A stretch of DNA of 64,000 nucleotides from Gammaproteobacteria bacterium (lineage in GTDB: Bacteria > Pseudomonadota > Gammaproteobacteria > Pseudomonadales > Azotimanducaceae), in contig PCCE01000047.1 in NCBI GenBank assembly GCA_002731575.1, forward strand, positions 1-64,000, given 5' to 3'. The translations under genes were made by a program, and so were the position numbers. Below the pieces are notes generated by a model, which saw only the letters and a program-made list of their open reading frames with translations, was not told the DNA's origin and ran no database searches. Positions 26,818 through 35,112 of the stretch are shown here, piece by piece; within the stretch, counting starts at the first letter, position 1; each line of letters opens with the position of its first letter.

Positions 26818-28011
26818 CTAAATCGCCTGCTTGTCGCGCAGCTGGGCTACCTCTGCCGCATCGAGTCCCAGAAATTCCAGCAGCACCGACTCGCTATCGG
26901 CACCCAAAGCGGCTACGTCGGGCACGCTGGGGGTGTCCATGTCTTTGAAGCGTATGGGCGTATGAAATTTCAGTGACTGTTCGCCCCATTTGTCCTCGGT
27001 CCAAGCCAAGGTACCCCGGGCAAGCAGCTGCGGGTCGTTGACCACATCGTCCAACGTTTGCACTGGGGCGCAGATCATTCCAGCACTTTGCGCAATGCTG
27101 AAAATTTCTGTCTTCGTGCGAGTACTCGTCCACGCCTGCACCAGCGCATCGACTTCGTCCATATTACGCGCGCGATCACGGGTGCGAGCGAAGCGCTCGT
27201 CTGTTTTTAGCTCCGGTCTACCCATGGCGTCACACAGCCGCAGCCAATGCTCGCCACGAAAACAAATCATGGCCACATGGCCGTCCTTGGCTTGGTAAAC
27301 ATTGTAGGGAGCCAGCGCCATACCCGAGTGTCGATTACCGGTTCTCGGCGGCTGATGGCCGAGCTGAAAATAGGTACCTAACTGGGTCGCCAAAGCGGGG
27401 AAAACACAGTCTTGCATGGAGATATCGATGACCGCGCCTTGGCCCGTTTGCTCGCGTTGGTACAGTGCCGACACAATACCCGCGTACAAATGCGCGCCGC
27501 CCAAAATGTCGCAAAATGCCGCACCGGCCTTGGTGGGCGGACTGTCTGCGTCTCCGGTAACGCTCATCACGCCGCTCATGGCCTGCAAAGTAATGTCCAT
27601 GCCTAGATAGTCACGATAAGGGCCGCTGCCGCCATAACCTGTACCCGAGGCATAAATCAGCCGTGGGTTCAGTTCGCGCAGCACGCTACTACCCAAGCCA
27701 TTGTCCGCCAAGGTACCTGGCGAGAAATTCTCCAACACCACATCAACTTGCGGCACCAGATCAAGTATTAGCTGGCGACCTTCAGGATGCTTGATGTTGG
27801 CAGTAATACATTGCTTAGCGCTGTTAAACATTCGGAAAGGAAAGCTGGGTCTGGCGCTACCACTGCGGCCACGCAGCGATTCGCCCGTGGGAGATTCAAC
27901 CTTGATGACTCGAGCGCCCGCTTGGGCAAGCAAAAAACCGCAGTAAGGACCGTTATAAACCTGACCAAAATCCAGCACGGTAATACCGGCCAAGGGTGTC
28001 GCTGTAGCCAT
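26818..28011 (-). CDS. CaiB/BaiF family CoA transferase
   Basis: A 397-residue class III CoA transferase that moves CoA between carboxylic acids through an aspartyl-anhydride intermediate. The N terminus PLAGITVLDFGQVYNGPYCGFLLAQAGARVIKVE is split here around residue 20 of the family profile; the likely catalytic residue is Asp139 in YLGMDITLQAMSG. Further blocks are GNRHSGMALAPYNVY and a C-terminal helical region. It lies about 115 nt before ribBX and 36 nt after the PQQ dehydrogenase on the same strand. Substrates unknown; with the surrounding acyl-CoA genes it probably activates a carboxylate. Confidence 0.88.
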   Translation of the reverse strand: MATATPLAGITVLDFGQVYNGPYCGFLLAQAGARVIKVESPTGESLRGRSGSARPSFPFRMFNSAKQCITANIKHPEGRQLILDLVPQVDVVLENFSPGTLADNGLGSSVLRELNPRLIYASGTGYGGSGPYRDYLGMDITLQAMSGVMSVTGDADSPPTKAGAAFCDILGGAHLYAGIVSALYQREQTGQGAVIDISMQDCVFPALATQLGTYFQLGHQPPRTGNRHSGMALAPYNVYQAKDGHVAMICFRGEHWLRLCDAMGRPELKTDERFARTRDRARNMDEVDALVQAWTSTRTKTEIFSIAQSAGMICAPVQTLDDVVNDPQLLARGTLAWTEDKWGEQSLKFHTPIRFKDMDTPSVPDVAALGADSESVLLEFLGLDAAEVAQLRDKQAI

Positions 28012-28047
28012 CTGCCGTTGTCTCCCAATCGTTAGCGGACATTGAGG

Positions 28048-30126
28048 CTACTCTAGCGCGTCGGCATCAACGGCAAAAGCCACCACATAGTCGGCACTAC
28101 CACCCATCGGAATACGCGAATCACCGCCGGCAGCAATGACAATAAACTGTCTGAGCTTGCCCTGCTCGTCTGCCACCGAATAACTCATAGGCGTCGCCAC
28201 ACCCGGAGCGGGTAACTCGTGATGCCAGAGCAACTCGCCATTTTCGACATCGTAGGCACGCAAAGTACTGTCGATCATAGAGCCGATAAAAAACAGTCCG
28301 TTGCTGGTTAGCAGCGGGCCGCCCAACTGCGGCCAACCCGGAGAGAGCAGCCGATCAATAACGCCCGATTCACCACCGTGAGGACGGCGCCAACGCTGTT
28401 GCTGGGCGGCAATATCTACAACCAGCACCTCGCCGAGGGGAAACCCTGCACAGGGCAATGCACCAAGGTAGGGGTCCAGCATAATTTGTCGAGCCATGGA
28501 GTAACCCGCGCCAATTTGTACTCCGACTTCTACGTCCGAATCTAACTGAAAAAAGTCGCGATAAGCTCGAAACGACGCTTCGCGCTCCTCCACAGGCCGC
28601 TGCCTGTCTGTCATGGCCGCCACGATTTCCGGCGGCGCCTTGGACTGATCCAGCAACTTAACCCGGGTAGCAAAACTGTTGGTGTGCAGGGCAATTAAAC
28701 CGCGCTGACCATCAACCGCTACACCACCCCAGTTGGTAGCGCCGGTAAAGCTAGGCATGCTCACCGTCCACTGCTCGGTTATTGGGGTAAAAATTTCACC
28801 AACGGTGGCGTCGTTTTCAAGACCATCGCATAAACCCAGCGGCGACTGACCGGCCACGTAAGGGCGGCCAACCCGAAAGGCCTCGGGCGGGTACAGTTGG
28901 GTTGCTGACAGCTGTTCTTTTAGCGGGCCGTAACGAGGCACCTCGCGCTGCTCCAAGTCAATCAGCGGCTCGCCAGTTTCACGATTGAGCACAAAGATAA
29001 AACCCATCTTAGTGCTCTGAATCAGCGCGGGAACATCTTCGCCATTGAGGTTTAAATCCACCACCGACGGAATTGACGGCATGTCGAAGTCCCAAAAATC
29101 GTTCTGCACTGCTTTAAAGTGCCAGACCAGTTCACCGCTACTCGCCTGCAGCGCGATCACCGAGGAGCCGTAGTAGGCCATATCTAGGGGCCCTGTCCGA
29201 TAATAGTCAGGGGCAGGATTGCCCGTTGGCAAAAACACCAAATCGCGCGCTTCGTCGGTAGCAAAACCAGCCCAGACATTGGGCGTGCCCAAGGCATAGC
29301 CCGCTGAACTGACCCTACCCTTGGCATAGTCGAAGCCAGGCGGGGCTAAATCAAAGGCCCAAACTAATGCGCCCGAGCGCACGTCAAATCCGCGGACAAC
29401 GCCACTGGGCGCATCCACACGTTGGTTGTCCGAAATGGCAGAACCGACAACGACAACATCGCCTACTACCGCTGGCGGCGAGGTTACCTGATATTCTTCA
29501 GACCACAGCAAGTCGCCAACACCTTGCACCAAGTCGATCTCACCGTTGCTACCAAAGTCGTCACACAGGCGGCCATTGGTGCCGTCCAGCGCAATCAGGC
29601 GCGCTTCATTCGTCGCCATGAAGAGCCGGTGCTCACAGGCCGCATCAGCGCCAGAGGGCAGAGGCGATTCACTCTGCGACCACTGAGCTAGGGCGCGGCA
29701 GTTGGCCTGATTGGGGTAAGGGCCGGTTCCGACCTCGGCGTCATAGGTCCACGCCACTGTCCCAGTCAGTGGGTCAAGGGCAGAGACCTTGTTCAAGGAA
29801 CTGCAGACGATAAGCAGGCCATTGGCCAATATGGGGGTATTCTGAAAGACCGTAGTGTTTTCGCCGGTACGAAACGACCAAGCGGGTTCTAGCTGCTCGA
29901 TGTTCTGCCGAGTAAGCGTTGCCTCGCTGGTGAATCGCGCACTGCCTGTGCCCGCGTAGCTAGGCCATTCACTGGTGCGACGCGGCTGCGCCATTGACGC
30001 TGCCTCTAGCTCTGCCTCTGCCTGATACGTGCCAAAATCTATGGAGCTGCAGCCGCCAAGAGACAATGCCATCATCAGAAAAACGACTCCAAACCCAGCG
30101 ACCTTGCCGATAACCCTCATGTGCAT
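28048..30126 (-). CDS. PQQ-dependent dehydrogenase (glucose/quinate-type), lipoprotein
   Basis: A 692-residue quinoprotein predicted to form an eight-bladed propeller. The signal peptide ends LSLGGCSS, giving a lipidated Cys and a periplasmic membrane-anchored enzyme; the multi-helix membrane anchor of Gcd is absent. Start ATG 30126 follows AAGGAA by a few nt; ATG 30120 is an alternative. Recognisable blocks: EWPSYAGTGSARF, LEPAWSFRTGE, SPPAVVGDVVVVGSAI, GTPNVWAGFATD, LVWHFKAVQNDFWDFDMPS and FTGATNWGGVAVD. It would oxidise a sugar or alcohol and pass electrons to quinone or a cytochrome. No pqq biosynthesis genes are in the window. Confidence 0.85.
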   Translation of the reverse strand: MHMRVIGKVAGFGVVFLMMALSLGGCSSIDFGTYQAEAELEAASMAQPRRTSEWPSYAGTGSARFTSEATLTRQNIEQLEPAWSFRTGENTTVFQNTPILANGLLIVCSSLNKVSALDPLTGTVAWTYDAEVGTGPYPNQANCRALAQWSQSESPLPSGADAACEHRLFMATNEARLIALDGTNGRLCDDFGSNGEIDLVQGVGDLLWSEEYQVTSPPAVVGDVVVVGSAISDNQRVDAPSGVVRGFDVRSGALVWAFDLAPPGFDYAKGRVSSAGYALGTPNVWAGFATDEARDLVFLPTGNPAPDYYRTGPLDMAYYGSSVIALQASSGELVWHFKAVQNDFWDFDMPSIPSVVDLNLNGEDVPALIQSTKMGFIFVLNRETGEPLIDLEQREVPRYGPLKEQLSATQLYPPEAFRVGRPYVAGQSPLGLCDGLENDATVGEIFTPITEQWTVSMPSFTGATNWGGVAVDGQRGLIALHTNSFATRVKLLDQSKAPPEIVAAMTDRQRPVEEREASFRAYRDFFQLDSDVEVGVQIGAGYSMARQIMLDPYLGALPCAGFPLGEVLVVDIAAQQQRWRRPHGGESGVIDRLLSPGWPQLGGPLLTSNGLFFIGSMIDSTLRAYDVENGELLWHHELPAPGVATPMSYSVADEQGKLRQFIVIAAGGDSRIPMGGSADYVVAFAVDADALE

Positions 30127-30216
30127 ACTTTTCCTTAGCGAATTTAGCGTGCGCGAGTACCGCAAAAAAGGCTTTGGAACGCAAAGTCCTTTTGCTACCG
30201 AAACTGAGAAAAGAGA

Positions 30217-30233
30217 AATGGCGCACCCGGCAG
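30217..30233. repeat. 17-bp direct repeat of the tRNA-Arg 3' end
   Basis: AATGGCGCACCCGGCAG occurs here and again at 30371-30387, where it covers the CCA end, discriminator and acceptor 3' strand of tRNA-Arg. The copies are in the same orientation, 154 bp apart. Such duplications arise from integrase att sites or from decayed tandem tRNA genes. Confidence 0.7.
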
Positions 30234-30234
30234 A

Positions 30235-30255
30235 CGCCGTGCCAACGGTACGGCG
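30235..30255. repeat. Hairpin next to the duplicated tRNA end
   Basis: CGCCGTGCC and GGTACGGCG form a 9-bp stem (one G-T pair) around the loop AAC. Read leftward, in the direction of tRNA transcription, it is followed after about 20 nt by a pyrimidine-rich run, so it might act as a processing or termination structure. Confidence 0.5.
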
Positions 30256-30264
30256 GTGAGAGCG

Positions 30265-30288
30265 CCAAATCGCTTACCAGCGATTTGG
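30265..30288. terminator. Perfect hairpin downstream of tRNA-Arg
   Basis: CCAAATCGCT and AGCGATTTGG form a perfect 10-bp stem with loop TACC, about 85 nt past the tRNA 3' end in its direction of transcription. No U-run follows directly, so intrinsic termination is uncertain; RNA processing or a protein site are alternatives. Confidence 0.45.
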
Positions 30289-30372
30289 ATCAAGCGAGCA
30301 GATTTCGAGTCCGGCCCGAAGCATCTCGACTGCAGAAAGATTTTGGATAGGGCGAAATGTTGAAGGAAAGAA

Positions 30373-30449
30373 TGGCGCACCCGGCAGGACTCGAACCTGC
30401 AACCCCCAGGTTCGAAGCCTGGTATTCTATCCAGTTGAACTACAGGTGC
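30373..30449 (-). tRNA. tRNA-Arg (anticodon TCG)
   Basis: A complete 77-nt cloverleaf on the minus strand. The acceptor is GCACCTG with CGGGTGC, the D stem GTTC/GAAT, the anticodon stem CCAGG/CCTGG around loop CTTCGAA (anticodon TCG, reading CGA), the variable loop GGGTT, and the T stem GCAGG/CCTGC with loop TTCGAGT. The discriminator is G and CCA is encoded. It stands alone between a PQQ dehydrogenase and an amidohydrolase; its 3' end is duplicated downstream at 30217. Confidence 0.95.
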
Positions 30450-30541
30450 GCTGCTCGCATAACGATCCGTGCGAGGGAGCAGAATGTTGCACCAGCCTCG
30501 GTGCTTGCGCAAGCGCGCTCTAGCAAATAGACCTGAATTAC

Positions 30542-32233
30542 CTAACTGCGCAGCAGGCGTCCTGGCACCGCACCGCTGTGTTCGTTGTTGCTCAGCAATA
30601 TCTCACCGTTCACCACGGTGTTCAAAATGCCATCCGCCGTTTGCTTCAGACGCTTGGCCCCTGCGGGCAGGTCGTGCACAACATCGGGCATTCTCGCGCC
30701 AATAGTTTGTGGATCGAAGACAACTAGGTCTGCCGCCATGCCCTCACGCAGGAGGCCGCGATCATGCAAACCCCACATGGTGGCCGTGTTGTAGGTAATT
30801 TGCTTTACCGCATCTTCTAGCGTCATCGCTTGTTTCTCGCGCACCCAGTAGCTGAGCAAGTGGGTCTGCAAGGAAGAATCCATAATCTGCGACACATGCG
30901 CGCCGGAGTCCGAGAAGGTGATTACCGAGCGGGGGTGTTTCATCATGTCCAGCACCTGAGATTGATCTTCGTTGGCAATGGGCTGACGGAAGAACATCTT
31001 CAGATCACGCTGCAGGGCCATGTCGATCATCAGTTCCACCGGGTGCACGCCCTTAGCCCGAGCCAGTTCGGCCATGGAGGGCTTGTCGTAAACCATGTCA
31101 TCCATTGGGTAGATGTAGTCCCACTCCGGTGGACGGGCCTCCGCACCGACAATGCGCGGGCCGGTGTATTCGCGGCTGGCCACTTCCACGAGCTTGGCCT
31201 TAATCTCTGGGTTACGCATTTTCGCGGCTTGTTCAGCCAGCGGCAGCTGACGGAATTCCGACCAATACTCCCAGTTATCAAATGGCGTATTGCTTTCAAA
31301 AGACAGCAGACTCGACAGCGCGCGACTGTGTACTTGAGCAAACATCCGGCCCCCAGCCGCTGCGGTTTCATCCAGCAAATCAAAGTACGGGCGCCATAAA
31401 TCCGGCGCTGCCCGCACGCTGAACATACCCCAAGTCTGCGGTACACCAGACTCCACCGCCAAATCCCGCAGCCGGCCATGATATTCGGCGATGCGCTCAG
31501 GGTCTCTCCCGGGAGCCTCGCCGGCAATTTCGAACAGTCCTTTGCCGGTTTCGCCTACCGCGTTAACGATGGCGCGAACTTCATCCCACTCGGCCAAACG
31601 GCTGGCCACGGGGCGATCATCGGCGGTGAGGTGGTTAAAGGTACGCGAGGTTGAAAAGCCAATAGCACCTGCATGCATCGCCTGCTTGACCAATTGCTGC
31701 ATCTGCCGCACATCGTCTTCGCTGGCGGCATCAGCAAAGGCACGCTCGCCCATCACATAGGTGCGAAGCGCCGAGTGACCAATATAGCCAGCGTAGTTAA
31801 TGCCCTTGGGCAATTCGTCAACAACGTCTAGAAATTCGGGAAATGTCTCCCAGCGCCAATCTATGCCTTCGAGCATGGCATCACGCGAGAGGTCTTCCGC
31901 GCGCTCTAAGTTGCGAAAGACCATGTCGGCGTCTTCCTGCTTGCAGGGCGCCAGCGTGAATCCGCAGTTCCCCATGACCACGCTCGTGACACCGTGATAG
32001 CAGGAGCACGAACCGATAGGGTCCCAGAAAATTTGCGCGTCCATATGGGTATGGCCGTCAACGAAGCCCGGTGAAACCACATGGCCTTCGGCGTCTATGG
32101 TTTGCTTCGCACGTTCGTTAATGCGGCCAATTGCGGCAATTTTGCCCCCACTCACTGCCACATCCGCGCGGTAACTTGGGCTACCCGAGCCGTCGACTAC
32201 GGTGCCGTTTTTGATTAACAAGTCATAGGTCAT
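30542..32233 (-). CDS. D-aminoacylase / N-acyl-D-amino-acid deacylase family amidohydrolase
   Basis: A 563-residue metal-dependent amidohydrolase. The N-terminal beta-domain (MTYDLLIKNGTVVDGSGSP) leads into GFVDGHTHMD with H61-x-H63, and C90 in VVMGNCGF matches the metal-bridging Cys of D-aminoacylases. Later blocks are GFSTSRTFNH, DSGAHVSQIMD and LREGMAADLVVFDP. It is predicted to hydrolyse N-acylated D-amino acids or related cyclic or acyl amides in the cytosol. GGGAGAAAGG precedes the ATG. It is divergent from the hydrolase at 32358. Confidence 0.87.
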   Translation of the reverse strand: MTYDLLIKNGTVVDGSGSPSYRADVAVSGGKIAAIGRINERAKQTIDAEGHVVSPGFVDGHTHMDAQIFWDPIGSCSCYHGVTSVVMGNCGFTLAPCKQEDADMVFRNLERAEDLSRDAMLEGIDWRWETFPEFLDVVDELPKGINYAGYIGHSALRTYVMGERAFADAASEDDVRQMQQLVKQAMHAGAIGFSTSRTFNHLTADDRPVASRLAEWDEVRAIVNAVGETGKGLFEIAGEAPGRDPERIAEYHGRLRDLAVESGVPQTWGMFSVRAAPDLWRPYFDLLDETAAAGGRMFAQVHSRALSSLLSFESNTPFDNWEYWSEFRQLPLAEQAAKMRNPEIKAKLVEVASREYTGPRIVGAEARPPEWDYIYPMDDMVYDKPSMAELARAKGVHPVELMIDMALQRDLKMFFRQPIANEDQSQVLDMMKHPRSVITFSDSGAHVSQIMDSSLQTHLLSYWVREKQAMTLEDAVKQITYNTATMWGLHDRGLLREGMAADLVVFDPQTIGARMPDVVHDLPAGAKRLKQTADGILNTVVNGEILLSNNEHSGAVPGRLLRS

Positions 32234-32357
32234 TGCCTTTCTCCCATTTTAATAGCTGAGTGCTACTTACTAGCAGCACGCTATCTATGCACTAACAGTG
32301 CGCTAATTCCCCTTTCACCGCATGGTAGCATGACCTTTTGGGATTCTTACAAGGCCC

Positions 32358-33170
32358 GTGGAGCAGATGCAGTACGCCGAAAACGCAGCGAAAATCACCT
32401 TTAAAGTGTACCCGGGTAATGGCCCATATCTGCTGCTAGTGCACGGTTTTCTGTCTTCCAAAGCCCAGTGGCTGGCTAACATTGAAGCCCTCGGCAGGGT
32501 CTGTCGGCCCATTACCGCCGAGCTTTGGGGCCATGGCCAATCACCTGCTCCCGAGGACCCGACACTGTATGCACCCCAAGCCTATATGACCCAATTCGAG
32601 CAAATCCGCCAGCAACTGGGCATTCAACGCTGGTTCGTTTGTGGCTACTCGCTGGGCGCGGGTCTGACCATTCGTTACGCCCACGACTGTGCGGCACAGG
32701 TCTATGGCCACATTTTTACTAACTCCAATTCGGCCCTCGCCGACGCTAAACAAATTCAGCAGTGGGTCGACACAGCTGCGAAATCCGCCAACAACATTCG
32801 TCAAGGCGGCATGGCGGCCATTGACCGCATTCCCGTGCACCCGCGGCGGGCAAGGAACTGGCCTGAACAGGTGAAGGCCGAACTGCTAAAGGACTGCGCC
32901 CTTCTGAAGCCCGAGGGTATAGCGAACACTCTAGAGTTCACCAACCCCTACACCAGTATCCGCCAATTGGCGGCTCAGAACCCTCGGCCTGCCCTGCTCT
33001 GCCATGGCGCCAAGGAGCGACGTTTTGAGCACAACAAACAATGGGCAGAAACCCATATGGCTAATTTGACCATCGCCGAGCTAGACACCGGCCATGGCGT
33101 TAACATGGAAGACGCTGACGCATTCAATCAGCATGTCTGCCAATTCATCAGTCAACACACCACAGATTAA
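32358..33170 (+). CDS. Alpha/beta hydrolase
   Basis: A 270-residue alpha/beta-fold hydrolase of the MenH-like group. It shows LLLVHGFLSSKAQW (oxyanion), GYSLGAG with nucleophile Ser98, and TGHGVNME with catalytic His246. The start is ambiguous: GTG 32358 after AAGG, or ATG 32367 with GGAG overlapping the first codons. No signal peptide. The CitE-like gene begins 25 nt after it, and the two may be co-transcribed. Substrate unknown. Confidence 0.83.
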   Translation: MEQMQYAENAAKITFKVYPGNGPYLLLVHGFLSSKAQWLANIEALGRVCRPITAELWGHGQSPAPEDPTLYAPQAYMTQFEQIRQQLGIQRWFVCGYSLGAGLTIRYAHDCAAQVYGHIFTNSNSALADAKQIQQWVDTAAKSANNIRQGGMAAIDRIPVHPRRARNWPEQVKAELLKDCALLKPEGIANTLEFTNPYTSIRQLAAQNPRPALLCHGAKERRFEHNKQWAETHMANLTIAELDTGHGVNMEDADAFNQHVCQFISQHTTD

Positions 33171-33195
33171 TCAGCCGACTACCGGGGAGGCCAAC

Positions 33196-34107
33196 ATGCC
33201 CGTACAACCCAATCGCCCCAGACGCAGCGCGCTCTCTGTGCCCGGCAGCGCGCAGAAAATGATCGATAAGGCGGCAGCACTGGCGGTAGATCAAGTATTT
33301 CTCGATCTTGAGGATGCGGTGGCCGTGGATGCCAAGGCGCAGGCGCGAGGCATGGTTGTTGAAGCGCTCAACAGCAAAGCGTGGGCCGCGCGCTGCGTCA
33401 GTGTACGCATCAACGATGTTGCCACCCCTTGGTGCCATGACGACATCATCGAGGTGGTTACCCACGCGGGCGCGCACCTCGACACCATTATTTTAACCAA
33501 GGCAAAGTCCGTCAGCGATGTGCGCTTCGTGCACCTGTTACTGGATCAACTCGAAGCCAAACTTGGTTTAACAAAGCGCATTGGCATCGAGTGTCTGATT
33601 GAAGAAGTAGAAGGCTTAATGCAGGTGGAACAAATTGCCGCCTGTTCCGACCGCATCGAAACACTGATTTTCGGTGTTGGCGATTACGCTGCCAGCCAGC
33701 AAATGCAGCTGGCCGCCGTCGGTAGCACTGGAGATTATCCTGGCGATTTGTGGCATTACCCGCGCTTCAAAATGACCATCGCCGCACGGGGCAACGGCCT
33801 TGATCCCATGGACGGACCCTATGCCGACTTCAAGGACCCGGACACTCTGTTGCTGGAGGCCAGGCGGGCGCAGACCCTAGGCATGGCTGGCAAGTGGGCC
33901 ATACACCCGCAGCAGGTAGGCATCATTGAAGACGTTTTTACCCCATCGGCCCAGAGCATTGCGCTGGCGCGCAAACAGCACGCGGCCTACCAGCAGGCTC
34001 AGCAGAACGGACTTGGGGCCATTAGCGTTGACGGCGTGATGGTAGACGCTGCGAGCATTCGCATTAGCCAAAGCCTACTGAATCGGGCAGACATTCTTGG
34101 CCTCTAA
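33196..34107 (+). CDS. HpcH/HpaI aldolase / citrate lyase (CitE-like) family protein
   Basis: A 303-residue TIM-barrel CoA-ester lyase. It starts at ATG 33196, 5 nt behind GGGGAGG (33184-33190); the longer frame from 33094 overlaps the hydrolase and is rejected. Motifs: RRSALSVPGSAQKMIDKA, VFLDLEDAVAVDAK with metal and CoA residues, GIECLIEEVEGL, FGVGDYAASQQ and KWAIHPQQVGIIEDVF. Relatives cleave or condense malyl-CoA, citramalyl-CoA or beta-methylmalyl-CoA. That would fit the nearby isocitrate lyase and CoA-handling genes, but the specific reaction cannot be assigned. Confidence 0.87.
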   Translation: MPVQPNRPRRSALSVPGSAQKMIDKAAALAVDQVFLDLEDAVAVDAKAQARGMVVEALNSKAWAARCVSVRINDVATPWCHDDIIEVVTHAGAHLDTIILTKAKSVSDVRFVHLLLDQLEAKLGLTKRIGIECLIEEVEGLMQVEQIAACSDRIETLIFGVGDYAASQQMQLAAVGSTGDYPGDLWHYPRFKMTIAARGNGLDPMDGPYADFKDPDTLLLEARRAQTLGMAGKWAIHPQQVGIIEDVFTPSAQSIALARKQHAAYQQAQQNGLGAISVDGVMVDAASIRISQSLLNRADILGL

Positions 34108-34714
34108 GCATGCCTATAGCCGATCAACAGCGCCCCTGATCCGGCAGATACAAAGCTGCAACGCCTGTGCCGCACATCTGCCGCTGGACCCTAAGCCGGT
34201 TTTTCAATTTGGCATCGACGCGCCGATTTTGCTCATCAGTCAAGCACCCGGAACCGCAGCCCATCGCAGTGGTATGCCCTTTGACGACCCCAGCGGTGAG
34301 CGGCTGCGGCGCTGGCTGGGAGTGCGCAGCGAGAGTTTCTATAACCCAGCACATTTTTCGCTACTGCCCATGGCCTTTTGTTATCCCGGTAAGGGCAAGG
34401 GCGGCGACCTTCCGCCTCGGCCGGAATGCGCCAAGCTATGGCGAAGCCAGCTATTGGCGCAACTCAGCAATGTGCAGCTGACGCTGTTGGTTGGTGCCCA
34501 TGCAGTAAACTGGCATCTGCACAAACCCAAGCAAAACCTTGGCGACTTGGTGGCAGATTGGCATCGCCGCTGGCCAGATACCGTGGTGCTACCTCATCCT
34601 AGCCCGCGCAACACCTATTGGCTGCGGCGACGACCATGGATCGAAGACACCCTCGTGCCCATGGTCCGCGAACGCGTAGCCGATCTGCTGGGTAGCAGCA
34701 ACATCACGCCTTAG
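34097..34714 (+). CDS. Uracil-DNA glycosylase family protein
   Basis: A 205-residue protein of the broad UDG superfamily. The core reads PILLISQAPGTAAHRSGMPFDDPSGERLRRWLG, LLPMAFCYPGKGKGGD and VVLPHPSPRNTYWLRRRPW; HPSPRN is the usual C-terminal base-flipping motif. The start is a TTG at 34097 overlapping the upstream gene by 11 nt, since no other start codon precedes the conserved region. A CNAC pair near the N terminus is present, but the four-Cys iron-sulfur set of family 4 is not. Activity on uracil is not certain; some relatives have unknown substrates. Confidence 0.8.
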   Translation: MASKHAYSRSTAPLIRQIQSCNACAAHLPLDPKPVFQFGIDAPILLISQAPGTAAHRSGMPFDDPSGERLRRWLGVRSESFYNPAHFSLLPMAFCYPGKGKGGDLPPRPECAKLWRSQLLAQLSNVQLTLLVGAHAVNWHLHKPKQNLGDLVADWHRRWPDTVVLPHPSPRNTYWLRRRPWIEDTLVPMVRERVADLLGSSNITP

Positions 34715-35078
34715 GCACAGCGCTCATAAAGGTATTGAGGTCAAAATAGTCGCGCCATTCCTTGATCTTGCCAGCGGACATTTCAAACACACCCAGACAG
34801 GGCAAGTTCACCCCACCTGCGGCGAACTTGGTGCGGTCGAGGCGCTCACAAAAAACCACGTCGCCTTCGGCCACCAAGTAAATAATGTCCCAATTGGTCG
34901 CCGTCCAGTTGGCGGTGAAACCAGCAATGAACTGCTGCACGTTCTCGCGGCCCGCAACGAGTCCGCTGGACATATTGTAATAACAGCCGTCTTCACAGAA
35001 GTAGCTGGCCAGCTCTGCAGGGTCTAAACGCGACCAAGCCTCAATAAAGTTTCGTATGATTTGCGCGTTGTCCGACAT
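34704..35078 (-). CDS. Limonene-1,2-epoxide hydrolase-like protein
   Basis: A 124-residue SnoaL/NTF2-fold protein. It carries Tyr33, Asn35, Arg79, Asp81 and Asp110 (CYYNM, CERLD, EWRDYFD). Limonene-1,2-epoxide hydrolase uses Tyr53, Asn55, Arg99, Asp101 and Asp132; the first four have identical spacing here. Epoxide hydration is therefore a good prediction. It lies 34 nt behind an acyl-CoA dehydrogenase on the same strand and shares 11 nt with the convergent UDG gene. Other NTF2-fold proteins act as isomerases or binders, so biochemical proof would be needed. Confidence 0.75.
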   Translation of the reverse strand: MSDNAQIIRNFIEAWSRLDPAELASYFCEDGCYYNMSSGLVAGRENVQQFIAGFTANWTATNWDIIYLVAEGDVVFCERLDRTKFAAGGVNLPCLGVFEMSAGKIKEWRDYFDLNTFMSAVPKA

Positions 35079-35112
35079 AGGTACCCTCTCCCTGATCGCA
35101 TTGATGTTTTCA

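Noticed and set aside
30830..31399. 189-codon rightward frame opposite the amidohydrolase
   Set aside because: Antisense shadow of a well-supported gene.
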